DNA from: Microbacterium arborescens
GTDB taxonomy: Bacteria; Actinomycetota; Actinomycetes; Actinomycetales; Microbacteriaceae
Direction: 5' to 3'
DNA: 64,000 nt
Assembly: GCF_030369635.1 (NCBI RefSeq)
Contig: NZ_CP128474.1
Span: 496,001 to 560,000 of the forward strand
In this document: positions 17,848 through 26,528 of the stretch, piece after piece
Layout of the letters: each line of letters starts with the position of its first letter
Numbering within the stretch: position 1 is the first letter of the stretch
Notes under the pieces: model-generated
Databases searched by the model: none
The model's input: only the letters and a program-made list of their open reading frames with translations
Told to the model about the DNA's origin: nothing
Made by a program: the position numbers and the translations under genes

Positions 17848-18696
17848 TCAGGCTGCGCCGCGCGCGGCCTCCGACGCGAGGAACGTGCGTCGGGCGGCGC
17901 GACGCTCCTCCTGCCGATCGGGGTCGGGAACGGGTGCGGCCATGAACAGGCGCTGCGTGTACGGGTGCTCCGGCCGCGCGGTGACCTGGTCGGCGTCGCC
18001 CGATTCGACGATCTCGCCGCGGTACATCACCGCGACGCGGTGGCTCACGTGTCGGACGACCGCGAGGTCGTGCGTCACGAAGAGGTAGGCCACCCCGGTG
18101 CGCTCCTGGATCTCGATGAAGAGGTCGAGAACGCGGGCCTGCGTCGACAGGTCGAGCGCCGAGACCGGCTCGTCGCAGACGATCAGGCGGGGGCGCAGTG
18201 CGAGCGCACGGGCGATCGCGACGCGCTGACGCTGACCGCCCGAGAACTCCCGCGGCAGGCGGCTGCGCGCATCACCGGGGAGGCCCACCTGGTCGAGCAG
18301 CTCGCGGACCCGGTCGCGGGCCTCGCGCGTGCCGACGCCGGCGGCCGTGAGCGGCTCGGTGAGGATCTGCTCGATCGTCATCGAGGGGTTCAGTGACGAG
18401 TACGGGTCTTGGAAGACCACCTGGATGTCGGCGCTGAGGGGGCGCCGCTCACGCCGGGAGAGGTGCGAGATGTCGCGTCCGTCGAAGACGATCGAGCCTT
18501 CGGTGACGGGGGCGAGCCCCAGCGCGGCGCGACCGAGGGTGGTCTTTCCCGAACCCGACTCGCCCACGAGCCCGACGGTCTCGCCCGGGAGGATGTCGAG
18601 CGAGACCCCCTTGAGGGCGCGGAACGGTTCGGCTCGGAACCCCTTGCCGGGGTACTCGACGACGAGGTCGGAGACCTCGAGCAGCGGAGCGGTCAT
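17848..18696 (-). CDS. Oligopeptide/oligosaccharide ABC transporter ATPase (DppF/OppF type)
   Basis: A 282-residue ATP-binding protein. It has Walker A GESGSGKTT (about 44-52), the Q-loop VVFQDPYSSLNP, signature FSGGQRQRVAIARAL, Walker B LIVCDEP, and the C-terminal extension HPYTQRLFMAAPVPDP diagnostic of the Opp/Dpp branch. It pairs with the ATPase half of the preceding fusion protein to drive import. Its ATG overlaps the fusion gene stop by 4 nt. In this operon the cargo is more likely plant oligosaccharides than peptides, by context. Confidence 0.92.
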   Translation of the reverse strand: MTAPLLEVSDLVVEYPGKGFRAEPFRALKGVSLDILPGETVGLVGESGSGKTTLGRAALGLAPVTEGSIVFDGRDISHLSRRERRPLSADIQVVFQDPYSSLNPSMTIEQILTEPLTAAGVGTREARDRVRELLDQVGLPGDARSRLPREFSGGQRQRVAIARALALRPRLIVCDEPVSALDLSTQARVLDLFIEIQERTGVAYLFVTHDLAVVRHVSHRVAVMYRGEIVESGDADQVTARPEHPYTQRLFMAAPVPDPDRQEERRAARRTFLASEAARGAA

Positions 18697-20558
18697 GCGC
18701 TCGCTCCCTTCGTGACCAGCGCCGGGCGGGCGGGACCCTCGTCGAGGATCGCGTCGAGCAGCGCTCGGGTGTACGGATGACGTGCGTCGCGGAAGATCGA
18801 GCGCACCGGGCCCTGCTCGACGAAGCGCCCGTTCTGCATGACCGTGACGCGGTCGCACAGATCGGCGACGACGCCGAAGTTGTGCGTGACGAGCAGCATC
18901 GCCATGTGACGCTCCGCCTGCAGGTCGCGGAGCAGATCGAGCACCTCGGCCTGCACCGTGACGTCGAGAGCGGTCGTCGGCTCGTCGGCGATGATCAGAT
19001 CGGGATCGGTCGAGACCGCCCCGGCGATCAGCACGCGCTGCGCCATTCCGCCCGACACCTCGAAGGGGTAGGCGTCGAACGTGCGCTTGGGCTGGGGGAT
19101 GCCGACGCGGGCGAGCAGGTCGAGCGAGCGCTCGGTCGCATCCTTCTTCGACAGGCCGAGCGTCGCGCGCAGGGGCTCGACGAGCTGGCTGCCGATCGTG
19201 AAGGCGGGGTCGAGGTTGCTCATCGGCTCCTGCGGGATGTAGCCGATGCGCTTGCCGCGCACCCCCGCGTAGACCCGGTCGGAGGCATCGGCGAGCTCGA
19301 TGCCCTCGTAGCGGATCGACCCGTCGGTCACCCGGCCGCCGCGGGGGAGGAGACCCAGCACGCCGAAGGCGGTCTGCGTCTTGCCCGAGCCCGACTCGCC
19401 GATGAGCCCGTGCACCTCGCCCTTGCGGATGTCGAGCGAGACGCCGTGCACCACCTCGATGTGCGAGCCGTCGGGCTGGTCGTAGCCGACATGCAGGTCG
19501 CGGATCTCGAGCACGCGCTCGGTCGCCTTGCTGCGCGCGTCCTCCGGGTGGACGATGACGCCGGTGCCCTCGACGACCGGCAGCTCGTCGAGGTCTTCGA
19601 TGGGCTCGCCGCCTCCGGTCGACACCGAGGTGGTGACGGCTGCGACCGAGCCGGTCGCGGTGGTGACAGCACGACGACGCTTGCGGCGGACGGTGACGGT
19701 GCGCTCGAGCTCGTCGCGCATGACGTTGGCGAGCAGGGTCAGCGCGATGCACGTCAGGGCGATCGCGAGCGAGGGCCAGATCATCAGGACGGGCGTCTTG
19801 TAGATGTTCTTGAAGCCGTCGGTCAGCATCGACCCCCACGTCGGCACGTTGACGTCGCCGAGACCGAGGAACTCCAGGCCCGACTGGATCGCCAGGGCGA
19901 TGCCCGAGATGATCGCGCCCTGGATGATGATGGGCGCCCGGACGACCGCGAGGACGTGGCGGCCGATGATGCGGCCGTCCCCGAGACCAGAGACGCGGGC
20001 GGCGTCGACGTACAGCTCGCCGCGTACCGCCGTGACCGCCGCGTAGACGAGCCGGAAGAACGCGGGGGCGAGCAGGATGCCGAAGATCAGCATCGAGATC
20101 CACACCGACGGGCCGAGCACGGCGCGCGCCGCGAGCAGGACGACGATGCCGGGCAGCGCCATGTTCAGCTCCGTCACCCAGGTGGCGACGGTGTTGAACC
20201 AGCCTTGGTAGTAACCGGCGATGAGGCCGCTGACGACGCCCAGCACGACGGCCACGACGACCGCGATGAGGGCGGCGGCGACGCTCGTCTGCGTCGCGGC
20301 GAGCAGTCGCGACAGCACGTCACGGCCACTGCCGTCGGTGCCGAGCAGGTGTGCGGCGCCGGGCGGGGCCAGGATGCTGCGGATGTCGGCGAAATTGGGG
20401 TCCTGCGGTGCGATCGCGGGGCCGATGATCGCGATGACGCCGACCAGCAGCAGGAACAGCGCCGAGACGACCCCGAGAGGCTTCTTCAACAGGCGGCGGA
20501 ACAGATTCACCCGCACGGGGGCGATCGGGACGGCGGGAGGGACGTCGACGGCGGTCAT
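18693..20558 (-). CDS. ABC transporter permease-ATPase fusion (DppC-DppD)
   Basis: A 621-residue fusion. Residues 1-290 are a DppC-like permease with about six membrane segments and the EAA loop GELYVDAARVSGLGD. A polar linker (about 290-345) joins it to a DppD-like ATPase with Walker A GESGSGKT (387-394), signature VSGGMAQR (501-508), Walker B LIIADE (521-526) and the Opp/Dpp C-terminal HPYTRALLDAI. Such fusions occur in actinobacterial Opp/Dpp systems. It overlaps both neighbouring genes by 4 nt. Together with DppB, DppF and the binding protein it forms a complete importer. Confidence 0.92.
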   Translation of the reverse strand: MTAVDVPPAVPIAPVRVNLFRRLLKKPLGVVSALFLLLVGVIAIIGPAIAPQDPNFADIRSILAPPGAAHLLGTDGSGRDVLSRLLAATQTSVAAALIAVVVAVVLGVVSGLIAGYYQGWFNTVATWVTELNMALPGIVVLLAARAVLGPSVWISMLIFGILLAPAFFRLVYAAVTAVRGELYVDAARVSGLGDGRIIGRHVLAVVRAPIIIQGAIISGIALAIQSGLEFLGLGDVNVPTWGSMLTDGFKNIYKTPVLMIWPSLAIALTCIALTLLANVMRDELERTVTVRRKRRRAVTTATGSVAAVTTSVSTGGGEPIEDLDELPVVEGTGVIVHPEDARSKATERVLEIRDLHVGYDQPDGSHIEVVHGVSLDIRKGEVHGLIGESGSGKTQTAFGVLGLLPRGGRVTDGSIRYEGIELADASDRVYAGVRGKRIGYIPQEPMSNLDPAFTIGSQLVEPLRATLGLSKKDATERSLDLLARVGIPQPKRTFDAYPFEVSGGMAQRVLIAGAVSTDPDLIIADEPTTALDVTVQAEVLDLLRDLQAERHMAMLLVTHNFGVVADLCDRVTVMQNGRFVEQGPVRSIFRDARHPYTRALLDAILDEGPARPALVTKGASA

Positions 20559-21496
20559 GACAGTCTCACCTTCGGGTTCAGAGCGGCCTGGGCGAGGTCG
20601 ATCAGGAGGTTCACGATGACGACGATGATCGCGAAGGCGATCACGAGGCCCATGACGACGGGGACGTCGCCGAGGGTGGTGGAGCGGACGCTCAGCTGCC
20701 CCATGCCGGGGATGGCGAAGATCTGCTCGACCACGACCGCGCCGCCGAGGAGGCCCACGAACTGCACGGCCAGGACGGCGAGCGCGGGTCCGCCGGCGTT
20801 GCGGAGGACGTGCTTGTAGATGACCGAGCGCATGCCGAGGCCGCGCGAGCGGAGCGTGCGGACGTAGTCGCGCGACATGGCGTCGATGACCGAGCCGCGC
20901 ACCTGGGCGGCGACCGTCGCGATCGCGCCCAACGAGAGGGCGACCACGGGCAGGGTCACCGAGGCGAGCCAGCCGGTCGGCGACGTCGTGATGGGCACGT
21001 AGCCGGTCGCCTTGAACCACCCGAGGTTGATCGCGAAGACGAGCACGAGCAGCAGGGCGATGAGGAAGCCCGGCACGGCGAAGCCGACGAGCGAGAGCAA
21101 CTGCACGGCCCCGTCGACGATGCCGCCGCGACGCGCGGCGAGGACGCCCAGGACGACGGCGAGGATGGCGGAGACGATGGTCGCGCCCAGGACGAGCGAC
21201 AGCGTGACCGCGAGGCGTCCGCTGACGCTCACGGAAACCAGCTCGCCCGTGAACCAGCTGCGGCCGAGGTTGCCCGAGAGAGCGGAGACGACCCAGTCGC
21301 CGTACTGGACGAGGAGGGGGCGGTTCAGACCGAGTTCCTCGGTCTTCTTCGCGACGGTCTCGGCGGTCGCGTTCTCACCGAGGATGCGGCGGGCGATGTC
21401 GCCGCCGCCGGCGTAGAGGAGGACGAACGCGAGGAACGAGATCACCGCGATCAGCACGACGCCCGAGATCAGGCGGCGCAGGATGAATGTGAGCAT
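20555..21496 (-). CDS. ABC transporter permease (DppB/OppB type)
   Basis: A 313-residue integral membrane protein with about six hydrophobic segments, the N-terminal TM typical of DppB (FILRRLISGVVLIAVISFLAFVLL), and the EAA motif DYVRTLRSRGLGMRSVIYKHVLRNA. The start ATG at 21496 follows a strong hairpin and has no overlap with the binding-protein gene, while the stop overlaps the DppC-DppD gene by 4 nt. It forms the translocation pore with the permease half of the fusion. Confidence 0.93.
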   Translation of the reverse strand: MLTFILRRLISGVVLIAVISFLAFVLLYAGGGDIARRILGENATAETVAKKTEELGLNRPLLVQYGDWVVSALSGNLGRSWFTGELVSVSVSGRLAVTLSLVLGATIVSAILAVVLGVLAARRGGIVDGAVQLLSLVGFAVPGFLIALLLVLVFAINLGWFKATGYVPITTSPTGWLASVTLPVVALSLGAIATVAAQVRGSVIDAMSRDYVRTLRSRGLGMRSVIYKHVLRNAGGPALAVLAVQFVGLLGGAVVVEQIFAIPGMGQLSVRSTTLGDVPVVMGLVIAFAIIVVIVNLLIDLAQAALNPKVRLS

Positions 21497-21517
21497 GATG
21501 CCTTCCCGAAGGTGGAG

Positions 21518-21556
21518 CCCTCGGACCGGGCGGAGACGACCCGCCCGGTCCGAGGG
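21518..21556 (-). terminator. Strong hairpin between binding-protein gene and permease genes
   Basis: A perfect 16-bp stem (21518-21533 with 21541-21556, beginning CCCTCGGACCGG) closes a 7-nt loop. It starts 8 nt after the binding-protein stop. It probably terminates most transcripts or stabilises their 3' ends, so the binding protein is made in excess over the membrane parts. Confidence 0.8.
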
Positions 21557-21563
21557 GGTGCGG

Positions 21564-23093
21564 TCAGTTCTTCGGCGAGAAGTCGAAGATCGACGGGTAG
21601 GCGTTGGTGGGCCAGAACTCGAGGTTCGTGTTCGCGTCGGTGGCGAACGTGCCCTGCACCCGGAAGAACGGCGCGAACCACGCCTGGTCGACCAGGTACT
21701 TGTTGAGGTCCTTGAGGGCCTGGTCCGACTCCTCGGGCGTTCCGAACTGCACGGTCTGGATGTAGCCGTCGACCGTCGGGTCCTGGTACGTGAAGGGGTT
21801 GAATGTCGCGTCGGGGCCGACCATGAAGTTGATCAGCTGCCAGTCGGGGTTCTGCTCGAGGGCCATCCAGGTGGCGGGGTACTTCGGCGCCAGCATGTCG
21901 GTGATGAAGTTGCCGGTGCCCGGGTCGGTGTAGTTCACCGTGATCCCGATGTCGGACAGCTGCTGGGCGACGAGGTCGAAGGTGGTCTGGAAGGCCGGGG
22001 TCGACATCATGTTGAGCGTGAAGCCGTCGGGGTAGCCCGCCTCGGCGAGGAGGTCCTTGGCGGCATCAGGGTCGTACGGGTACGTGGTGTCGAGAGCGGC
22101 GTCGTACGCGACGGAGGTCTCGGGGAACACCTGCTCGGTGACGGTGCCGTAGCCGCTCTGCAGCGACGCCAGCAGCGCCTCGCGATCGAAGGCCATGTTG
22201 ATCGCCTGGCGCACCTTCACGTCGGCCAGCTCCGGGGCCATCGTGCCGGCACGGTCGAGCAGCAGCAGGCCCTGGAAGTCGAGTTCGTTCGACTCGATCG
22301 TCCAGCCGGCGCCCTCCACCTCGGAGATCGTGTTGTTGTCGGCGATCTTCGCGCCGTTCGCCTCGCCCGCGCGCACGGCGTTGACGGTGGCGGTGACGTC
22401 TTCGAGGACGTTGATCGTGAGGTTGTCGTACTTGACCGCGTCGGCGTTCCAGTAGTCGGGGTTGGCGGTGTAGTTGTACGTGGTGCCGGTGACCGACGAG
22501 GCGGTGTCGAGGATGTACGCGCCCGAGCCGATCGGGTCGGTCGCCGAGTCGGGGTCGTCGAAGGTCGACGGCGCCTGGATCAGGCCCGGGGCGATCGAGA
22601 GGAGGTTGATCAGCGACGGGTCGGGTGCCTCCTGCGTGATCGTGACCGTGGTCGCGTCGACGGCGGCGAACTCCTTGCCGGCGAGGGTGGCGGCCTGCGG
22701 GGCGGTGCCGTCGCGGAAGTGCTCGAGGCTCGAGACCACGGCCGCGGCGTCGAGGTCGGTGCCGTCGGTGAACTTCACGCCTTCGCGGAGCATCAGGGTC
22801 AGCACCGTGTTGTCGTCGTTGTACGACCATTCGGTGGCGAGCCAGGGCTGGGTCTCACCGGAGGAGTCCTTCGACAGGAGCGTGTCGAAGACGGCCTGGA
22901 AGAACGGGCTGCGGTTGCCCCATTCCGCGCCCTGGCCGATGTCGTAGCTGGTGGGAGCGGCGATCGCCGTGAGGGTGAGTCGATCGGCGCGACCGCTGTC
23001 ACCGCCGCCGGATCCTTCGTCCGTCCCCGCGCACCCCGCCAGAGCGAGTGCGGCGACGACCGTGAGGGCTGCTGTGGCCTTCCATCGGAACAT
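21564..23093 (-). CDS. ABC transporter substrate-binding lipoprotein, SBP family 5
   Basis: A 509-residue lipoprotein precursor. A signal peptide ends in the lipobox LALAGC (Cys21), followed by a Gly/Ser-rich spacer. The mature part is a family-5 (Opp/Dpp-like) binding protein, with WSYNDDNTVLTLMLREGVKFTDGTDLDA and DVKVRQAINMAFDREALL as characteristic segments. It is first in the transporter-glycosidase operon, with AAAGGA as ribosome site. Family-5 proteins bind peptides, nickel, opines and also plant oligosaccharides; the downstream rhamnosidase and glycosidases argue for a pectic oligosaccharide here. Confidence 0.92.
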   Translation of the reverse strand: MFRWKATAALTVVAALALAGCAGTDEGSGGGDSGRADRLTLTAIAAPTSYDIGQGAEWGNRSPFFQAVFDTLLSKDSSGETQPWLATEWSYNDDNTVLTLMLREGVKFTDGTDLDAAAVVSSLEHFRDGTAPQAATLAGKEFAAVDATTVTITQEAPDPSLINLLSIAPGLIQAPSTFDDPDSATDPIGSGAYILDTASSVTGTTYNYTANPDYWNADAVKYDNLTINVLEDVTATVNAVRAGEANGAKIADNNTISEVEGAGWTIESNELDFQGLLLLDRAGTMAPELADVKVRQAINMAFDREALLASLQSGYGTVTEQVFPETSVAYDAALDTTYPYDPDAAKDLLAEAGYPDGFTLNMMSTPAFQTTFDLVAQQLSDIGITVNYTDPGTGNFITDMLAPKYPATWMALEQNPDWQLINFMVGPDATFNPFTYQDPTVDGYIQTVQFGTPEESDQALKDLNKYLVDQAWFAPFFRVQGTFATDANTNLEFWPTNAYPSIFDFSPKN

Positions 23094-23147
23094 CTTTGGT
23101 CCTTTTCTCGGGAGAGGCGATACCCCGGTGGATCGCCCTGGCCGTGG

Positions 23148-23176
23148 ACGCTAGCACCAAATCCGAGCGGTGACTA
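23148..23176 (-). promoter_or_regulatory. Promoter of the rhamnogalacturonan transporter operon
   Basis: Read on the minus strand, TAGTCA (23171-23176) is followed after 17 nt by TAGCGT (23148-23153). This gives a leader of roughly 48 nt before the binding-protein ATG at 23093. The -10 hexamer TAGCGT recurs in the galT promoter of this window. Confidence 0.55.
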
Positions 23177-23208
23177 GATTTTTGAAACGAATTTCTACCG
23201 ATCGCTAG
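23174..23208. promoter_or_regulatory. AT-rich operator-like region between binding protein and TetR genes
   Basis: Two CTAG words (23174-23177 and 23205-23208) flank an inverted repeat GAAACGAATTTC (23184-23195). The two CTAG words also begin similar tracts (CTAGATTTTTG and CTAGGTTTTCG). The block overlaps the -35 of the leftward promoter and is the best candidate binding site for the TetR regulator encoded on the right. Confidence 0.45.
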
Positions 23209-23276
23209 GTTTTCGTTATTCGAGCGGGCAGACTGGCGTCCGTTCGCCGACGAGGGCGACCACGGACAGATGGACG

Positions 23277-23936
23277 ATGATGACGACGACCGACACGACG
23301 ACGCCTGAGCGCCGTCGACGGCGCGGCTCGTACGCGAAGACCGAAGCCACCCGCCAGGCGATCCTGGATGCCGCTCTCGAGGTGTTCTCGCAATCGGGGT
23401 ACCGGGCCGGATCGCTCCGCGACATCGCGACGCGCGTCGGCATGAGCGAGGCCGGGCTGCTGCACCATTTCCGCAACAAGAGCGCGCTGCTGGAAGCGGT
23501 GCTCGAAGAGCGCGACGCCCGCGCGCGGGCGCTGGTGCCGATCGAGTCGGAGGATGGGGCCGAGGTGCTGCGCGGACTGGTCTTCCTTGCGGCTCACAAT
23601 GCCTCGACGCCCGGCGTCGTGGAGCTCTACACGACCCTGTCGGCCGAGGCGACGGCATCCGACCATCCCGCCCATGCCTACTTCGTCCGGCGCTACGAGT
23701 ACACCCGCGGCAACATCGAGCGGTCGTTCCGGAGCCTGCGCGACCAAGGGCGCCTGCGGCACGGAATGACCCCTCGCCGGGCGGCGATCACGGTCGTCGC
23801 CCTCATGGACGGGCTGCAGGTGCAATGGCTGCTCGACCGCGACGCGTTGGACATGGCGGGCGAGCTGCGCGCCTTGTTCGCGAGTTTCGTCGACATCGAC
23901 TGGTCGGTCGAACGCGACGAGGAGCCGCCCGCATGA
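23277..23936 (+). CDS. TetR-family transcriptional regulator
   Basis: A 219-residue regulator. The N-terminal DNA-binding domain (about 20-66) contains TRQAILDAALEVFSQSGYRAGSLRDIATRVGMSEAGLLHHFRNKSA in segments typical of TetR. The C-terminal part is helical, of the broad TetR_C_6-like type (VELYTTLSAEA, HAYFVRRYEYTR). It is divergent from the transporter operon and overlaps the GH2 gene by 4 nt (ATGA), so it likely regulates both. The ligand is presumably an oligosaccharide or sugar; this is inference. ATG codons at 23277 and 23280 are both possible starts. Confidence 0.9.
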   Translation: MMTTTDTTTPERRRRRGSYAKTEATRQAILDAALEVFSQSGYRAGSLRDIATRVGMSEAGLLHHFRNKSALLEAVLEERDARARALVPIESEDGAEVLRGLVFLAAHNASTPGVVELYTTLSAEATASDHPAHAYFVRRYEYTRGNIERSFRSLRDQGRLRHGMTPRRAAITVVALMDGLQVQWLLDRDALDMAGELRALFASFVDIDWSVERDEEPPA

Positions 23937-26356
23937 TCCGGATGCCGCTGCACGACGGGTGGACCGTCGGCCCCAAGCTCGGCCCGTTCGAGTCGGCCGC
24001 GGAGGGCCGCGCTCCCGTCGCGGTGACCCTGCCGCACGATGCGCTGCGCGATCTGCTGCGCTCACCCGACGAACCGCAGGGGGTGCACACCGGATACACC
24101 CCGGGCGGCGTGTTCGAGTACGCACGCTCGCTCGACGTGCCCGACGACTGGCGCTCGCGCACGGTCATGCTCGAGTTCGAGGGCGTCTATCGCGATGCGG
24201 TGGTCTTCGTCGACGGCGCCTTCGTCGCCCACGAGGCAGGCGGCTACGCCGGCTTCTCGGTCGTGCTCGATCCCTTCCTCCGCTTCGGCGCCGTCAACCG
24301 CATCAGCGTCGAGGCGCGCGCGCATCGCGATTCGCGGTGGTACTCGGGCGCCGGGATCTACCGTCCGGTCCATCTCGTCGTGGCCGACCCCGTCCACATC
24401 CCGCTCGACGGGGTGCGCGTGGAGACCCCCGATATCGACGACGAGCGCGCGGTCGTCGCCGTCGCGACGGAGGTCGCGAACACGACCCGGCACACTGCGC
24501 TCACGCGCGTGAGCTGGCACATCACCGCACCCGACGGAGCGGTCGTCGCGCGCGGGGAGTCGCCCGTCACGGTGCTGCCGGGCGAGCGCGCGGTGGCGCG
24601 GGCGCGACTGGTGGTCGACGCGCCCCGGCGCTGGGACATCGAGACCCCCGAGCTCTACCGCCTCCACAGCACGCTGACCTCCGCAGACGGTGCGCACCTC
24701 GACGACGACGTCGCCGACTTCGGCATCCGCTCGTTGCAGCTCGACCCGCGGCACGGGCTGCGCCTGAACGGCCGCTCGATCGACCTGCGCGGGGCGTGCG
24801 TGCACCACGACAACGGGATGCTCGGGGCGGCGACCGAGCCCGCGGCCGAGGACCGGCGCGTCCGCCTGCTCAAGCAAGCGGGATTCACCGCCCTGCGCAG
24901 CGCCCACAACCCGATGAGCCGCGCAATGCTCGCGGCGTGCGACCGGCACGGCATGCTCGTCATGGACGAGCTCACCGACGCCTGGACCCGATCGAAAGCC
25001 CCCTTCGACGCGACGATCACGTTCGCCGAGCGCTGGCACGACGACATCGCCGCACTCGTCGCGAAGGATCGCAACCACCCGAGCGTCGTCATGTACTCGA
25101 TCGGCAACGAGATCCTCGAGCTCGCCACGCCGCTCGGCGCGACCTGGAGCCGGCGGCTCGCCGAGCGGGTGCGCGAGCTCGACCCGAGTCGTTTCGTCAC
25201 GAACGGGATCAACGGCATCATCGCGAACCTCGACCGCATGGCCGAGGCGCGTGACCAGGTCCCCGACGCGAACACGATGATGGCCGACATGGGCGAGCAG
25301 ATGGGGCTCATGAACGCCTCGCCGCTCGTGAGCGCGTCGATCGAGGAGTCTGCGGCGGTGCTCGACGTGGTCGGGTTCAACTACGCCGACTCGCGCTACC
25401 GGCAGGACGCCCGCGACCATCCGAATCGCGTCATCGTCGGGTCGGAGACGTTCCCCGAGCGGATCGATGTGATGTGGGGCCTCGTCCGCGAGCTGCCGCA
25501 CGTCATCGGCGACTTCACGTGGACCGGATGGGACTACCTCGGCGAAGCCGGTATCGGACGCGTCGACTACACCGACGAGCCCGGCTACGCGCCCACGGGC
25601 ACGGCCGGCCCCTACCCCTACCGGCTCGCCGGGTGCGGCGACATCGACATCACCGGCTTCCGCCGACCGATCTCGTACTACCGCGAGATCGTCTACGGGC
25701 TGCGCCGCGACCCGTACATCGCCGTGCACCGTCCGCAGCACCACGGCCGCCCGACCGCGACGACGCCGTGGTCGTGGACCGACACGGTGGCGTCGTGGTC
25801 GTGGGATGCCGCCTCCGGCGCACCCGTCACCGTCGATGTGTACGCCGATGCCGACGAGGTCGAGCTGCTCCTCGACGACGAGAGCGTCGGCGTCGAGCCG
25901 GTGGGCCGCGAGAAGGCGTTCCTCGCGCGATTCGAGACCCGCTATCGACCGGGGCGCCTCGTCGCCGTCGCGCGCCGCGGAGGTGCGGAGGTCGGGCGAC
26001 ACACGCTGCGCACCGCGGGGCCGGTCTCGCTGGTCGCGCGCGCGGAGGACGAGGTCGTGGGCCGTGACGGGCTCGCGTTCGTCGCGCTGACGCTCGAGGA
26101 CGACGCGGGCACCGTGGTGTGCGACCGCGATGTCCCGGTGACGGTCGAGGTGACCGGAGCCGGGGTGCTGGCGGGCATCGGCTCCGGGCGGACCGACAGC
26201 GAGGAGTCGTACGCGGGTCCGGTCTTCACGACCTTCGACGGTCGCCTGCTCGCGGTCGTCAAGCCCACCGGAACCGGGACGGTCGCCGTCACGGCATCCG
26301 CCCCCGGCCATGTCCCCGCGACCCTCGAGTTCGAGGTGGCCCCCTCCCCGTTATGA
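23933..26356 (+). CDS. GH2 beta-galactosidase/beta-glucuronidase-type enzyme with DUF4982-like domain
   Basis: An 807-residue GH2 enzyme without a signal peptide. It has an N-terminal sugar-binding jelly roll (about 55-155; SRWYSGAGIYRPV), an immunoglobulin-like domain (about 160-265), a TIM barrel with acid/base Glu393 (YSIGNEI) and nucleophile Glu505 (IVGSETFPER), then DUF4982-like and further beta domains. ATG at 23933 overlaps the TetR stop. Next to a rhamnogalacturonan lyase, an exo-beta-galactosidase or glucuronidase acting on rhamnogalacturonan side chains is likely. The exact sugar cannot be decided by eye. Confidence 0.88.
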   Translation: MIRMPLHDGWTVGPKLGPFESAAEGRAPVAVTLPHDALRDLLRSPDEPQGVHTGYTPGGVFEYARSLDVPDDWRSRTVMLEFEGVYRDAVVFVDGAFVAHEAGGYAGFSVVLDPFLRFGAVNRISVEARAHRDSRWYSGAGIYRPVHLVVADPVHIPLDGVRVETPDIDDERAVVAVATEVANTTRHTALTRVSWHITAPDGAVVARGESPVTVLPGERAVARARLVVDAPRRWDIETPELYRLHSTLTSADGAHLDDDVADFGIRSLQLDPRHGLRLNGRSIDLRGACVHHDNGMLGAATEPAAEDRRVRLLKQAGFTALRSAHNPMSRAMLAACDRHGMLVMDELTDAWTRSKAPFDATITFAERWHDDIAALVAKDRNHPSVVMYSIGNEILELATPLGATWSRRLAERVRELDPSRFVTNGINGIIANLDRMAEARDQVPDANTMMADMGEQMGLMNASPLVSASIEESAAVLDVVGFNYADSRYRQDARDHPNRVIVGSETFPERIDVMWGLVRELPHVIGDFTWTGWDYLGEAGIGRVDYTDEPGYAPTGTAGPYPYRLAGCGDIDITGFRRPISYYREIVYGLRRDPYIAVHRPQHHGRPTATTPWSWTDTVASWSWDAASGAPVTVDVYADADEVELLLDDESVGVEPVGREKAFLARFETRYRPGRLVAVARRGGAEVGRHTLRTAGPVSLVARAEDEVVGRDGLAFVALTLEDDAGTVVCDRDVPVTVEVTGAGVLAGIGSGRTDSEESYAGPVFTTFDGRLLAVVKPTGTGTVAVTASAPGHVPATLEFEVAPSPL

Positions 26357-26361
26357 GCCGC

Positions 26362-26417
26362 GAGGGCGCGCGAATGCACGGTGCCGGCGGGTCCAGACCG
26401 TGCGGATGCGCACCCTC
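26362..26417 (+). terminator. Imperfect hairpin after the GH2 gene
   Basis: An outer stem (26362-26372 with 26407-26417, one mismatch plus a G-T closing pair) and an inner 7-bp stem GCACGGT/ACCGTGC (26376-26382 with 26397-26403) make a long interrupted hairpin with a 14-nt loop, starting 5 nt after the GH2 stop. Confidence 0.6.
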
Positions 26418-26480
26418 GGGCGCGGAGAGCCGGGATGCGGGGGATGAGAGAGAACTCATCGGCGAGAGGGGAGCGGGCGC

Positions 26481-26515
26481 TTAGGCTCGTCGGAACGCAG
26501 GAAAGCGCATTCCGA
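26481..26515 (+). promoter_or_regulatory. Possible promoter/operator of the rhamnogalacturonan lyase gene
   Basis: A TTAGGCT block (26481-26487), identical to the -10 region proposed for the GH30 gene, is followed by an inverted repeat TCGGAA/TTCCGA (26490-26495 and 26510-26515). A convincing -35 was not found. Placement downstream of the -10 suggests a repressor site. Confidence 0.4.
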
Positions 26516-26528
26516 TGGGATCGATTCA

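Noticed and set aside
15421..18396. A 991-codon plus-strand frame across the GH3 and ABC transporter genes
   Set aside because: It spans two real minus-strand genes and a hairpin terminator and shows no protein motif.
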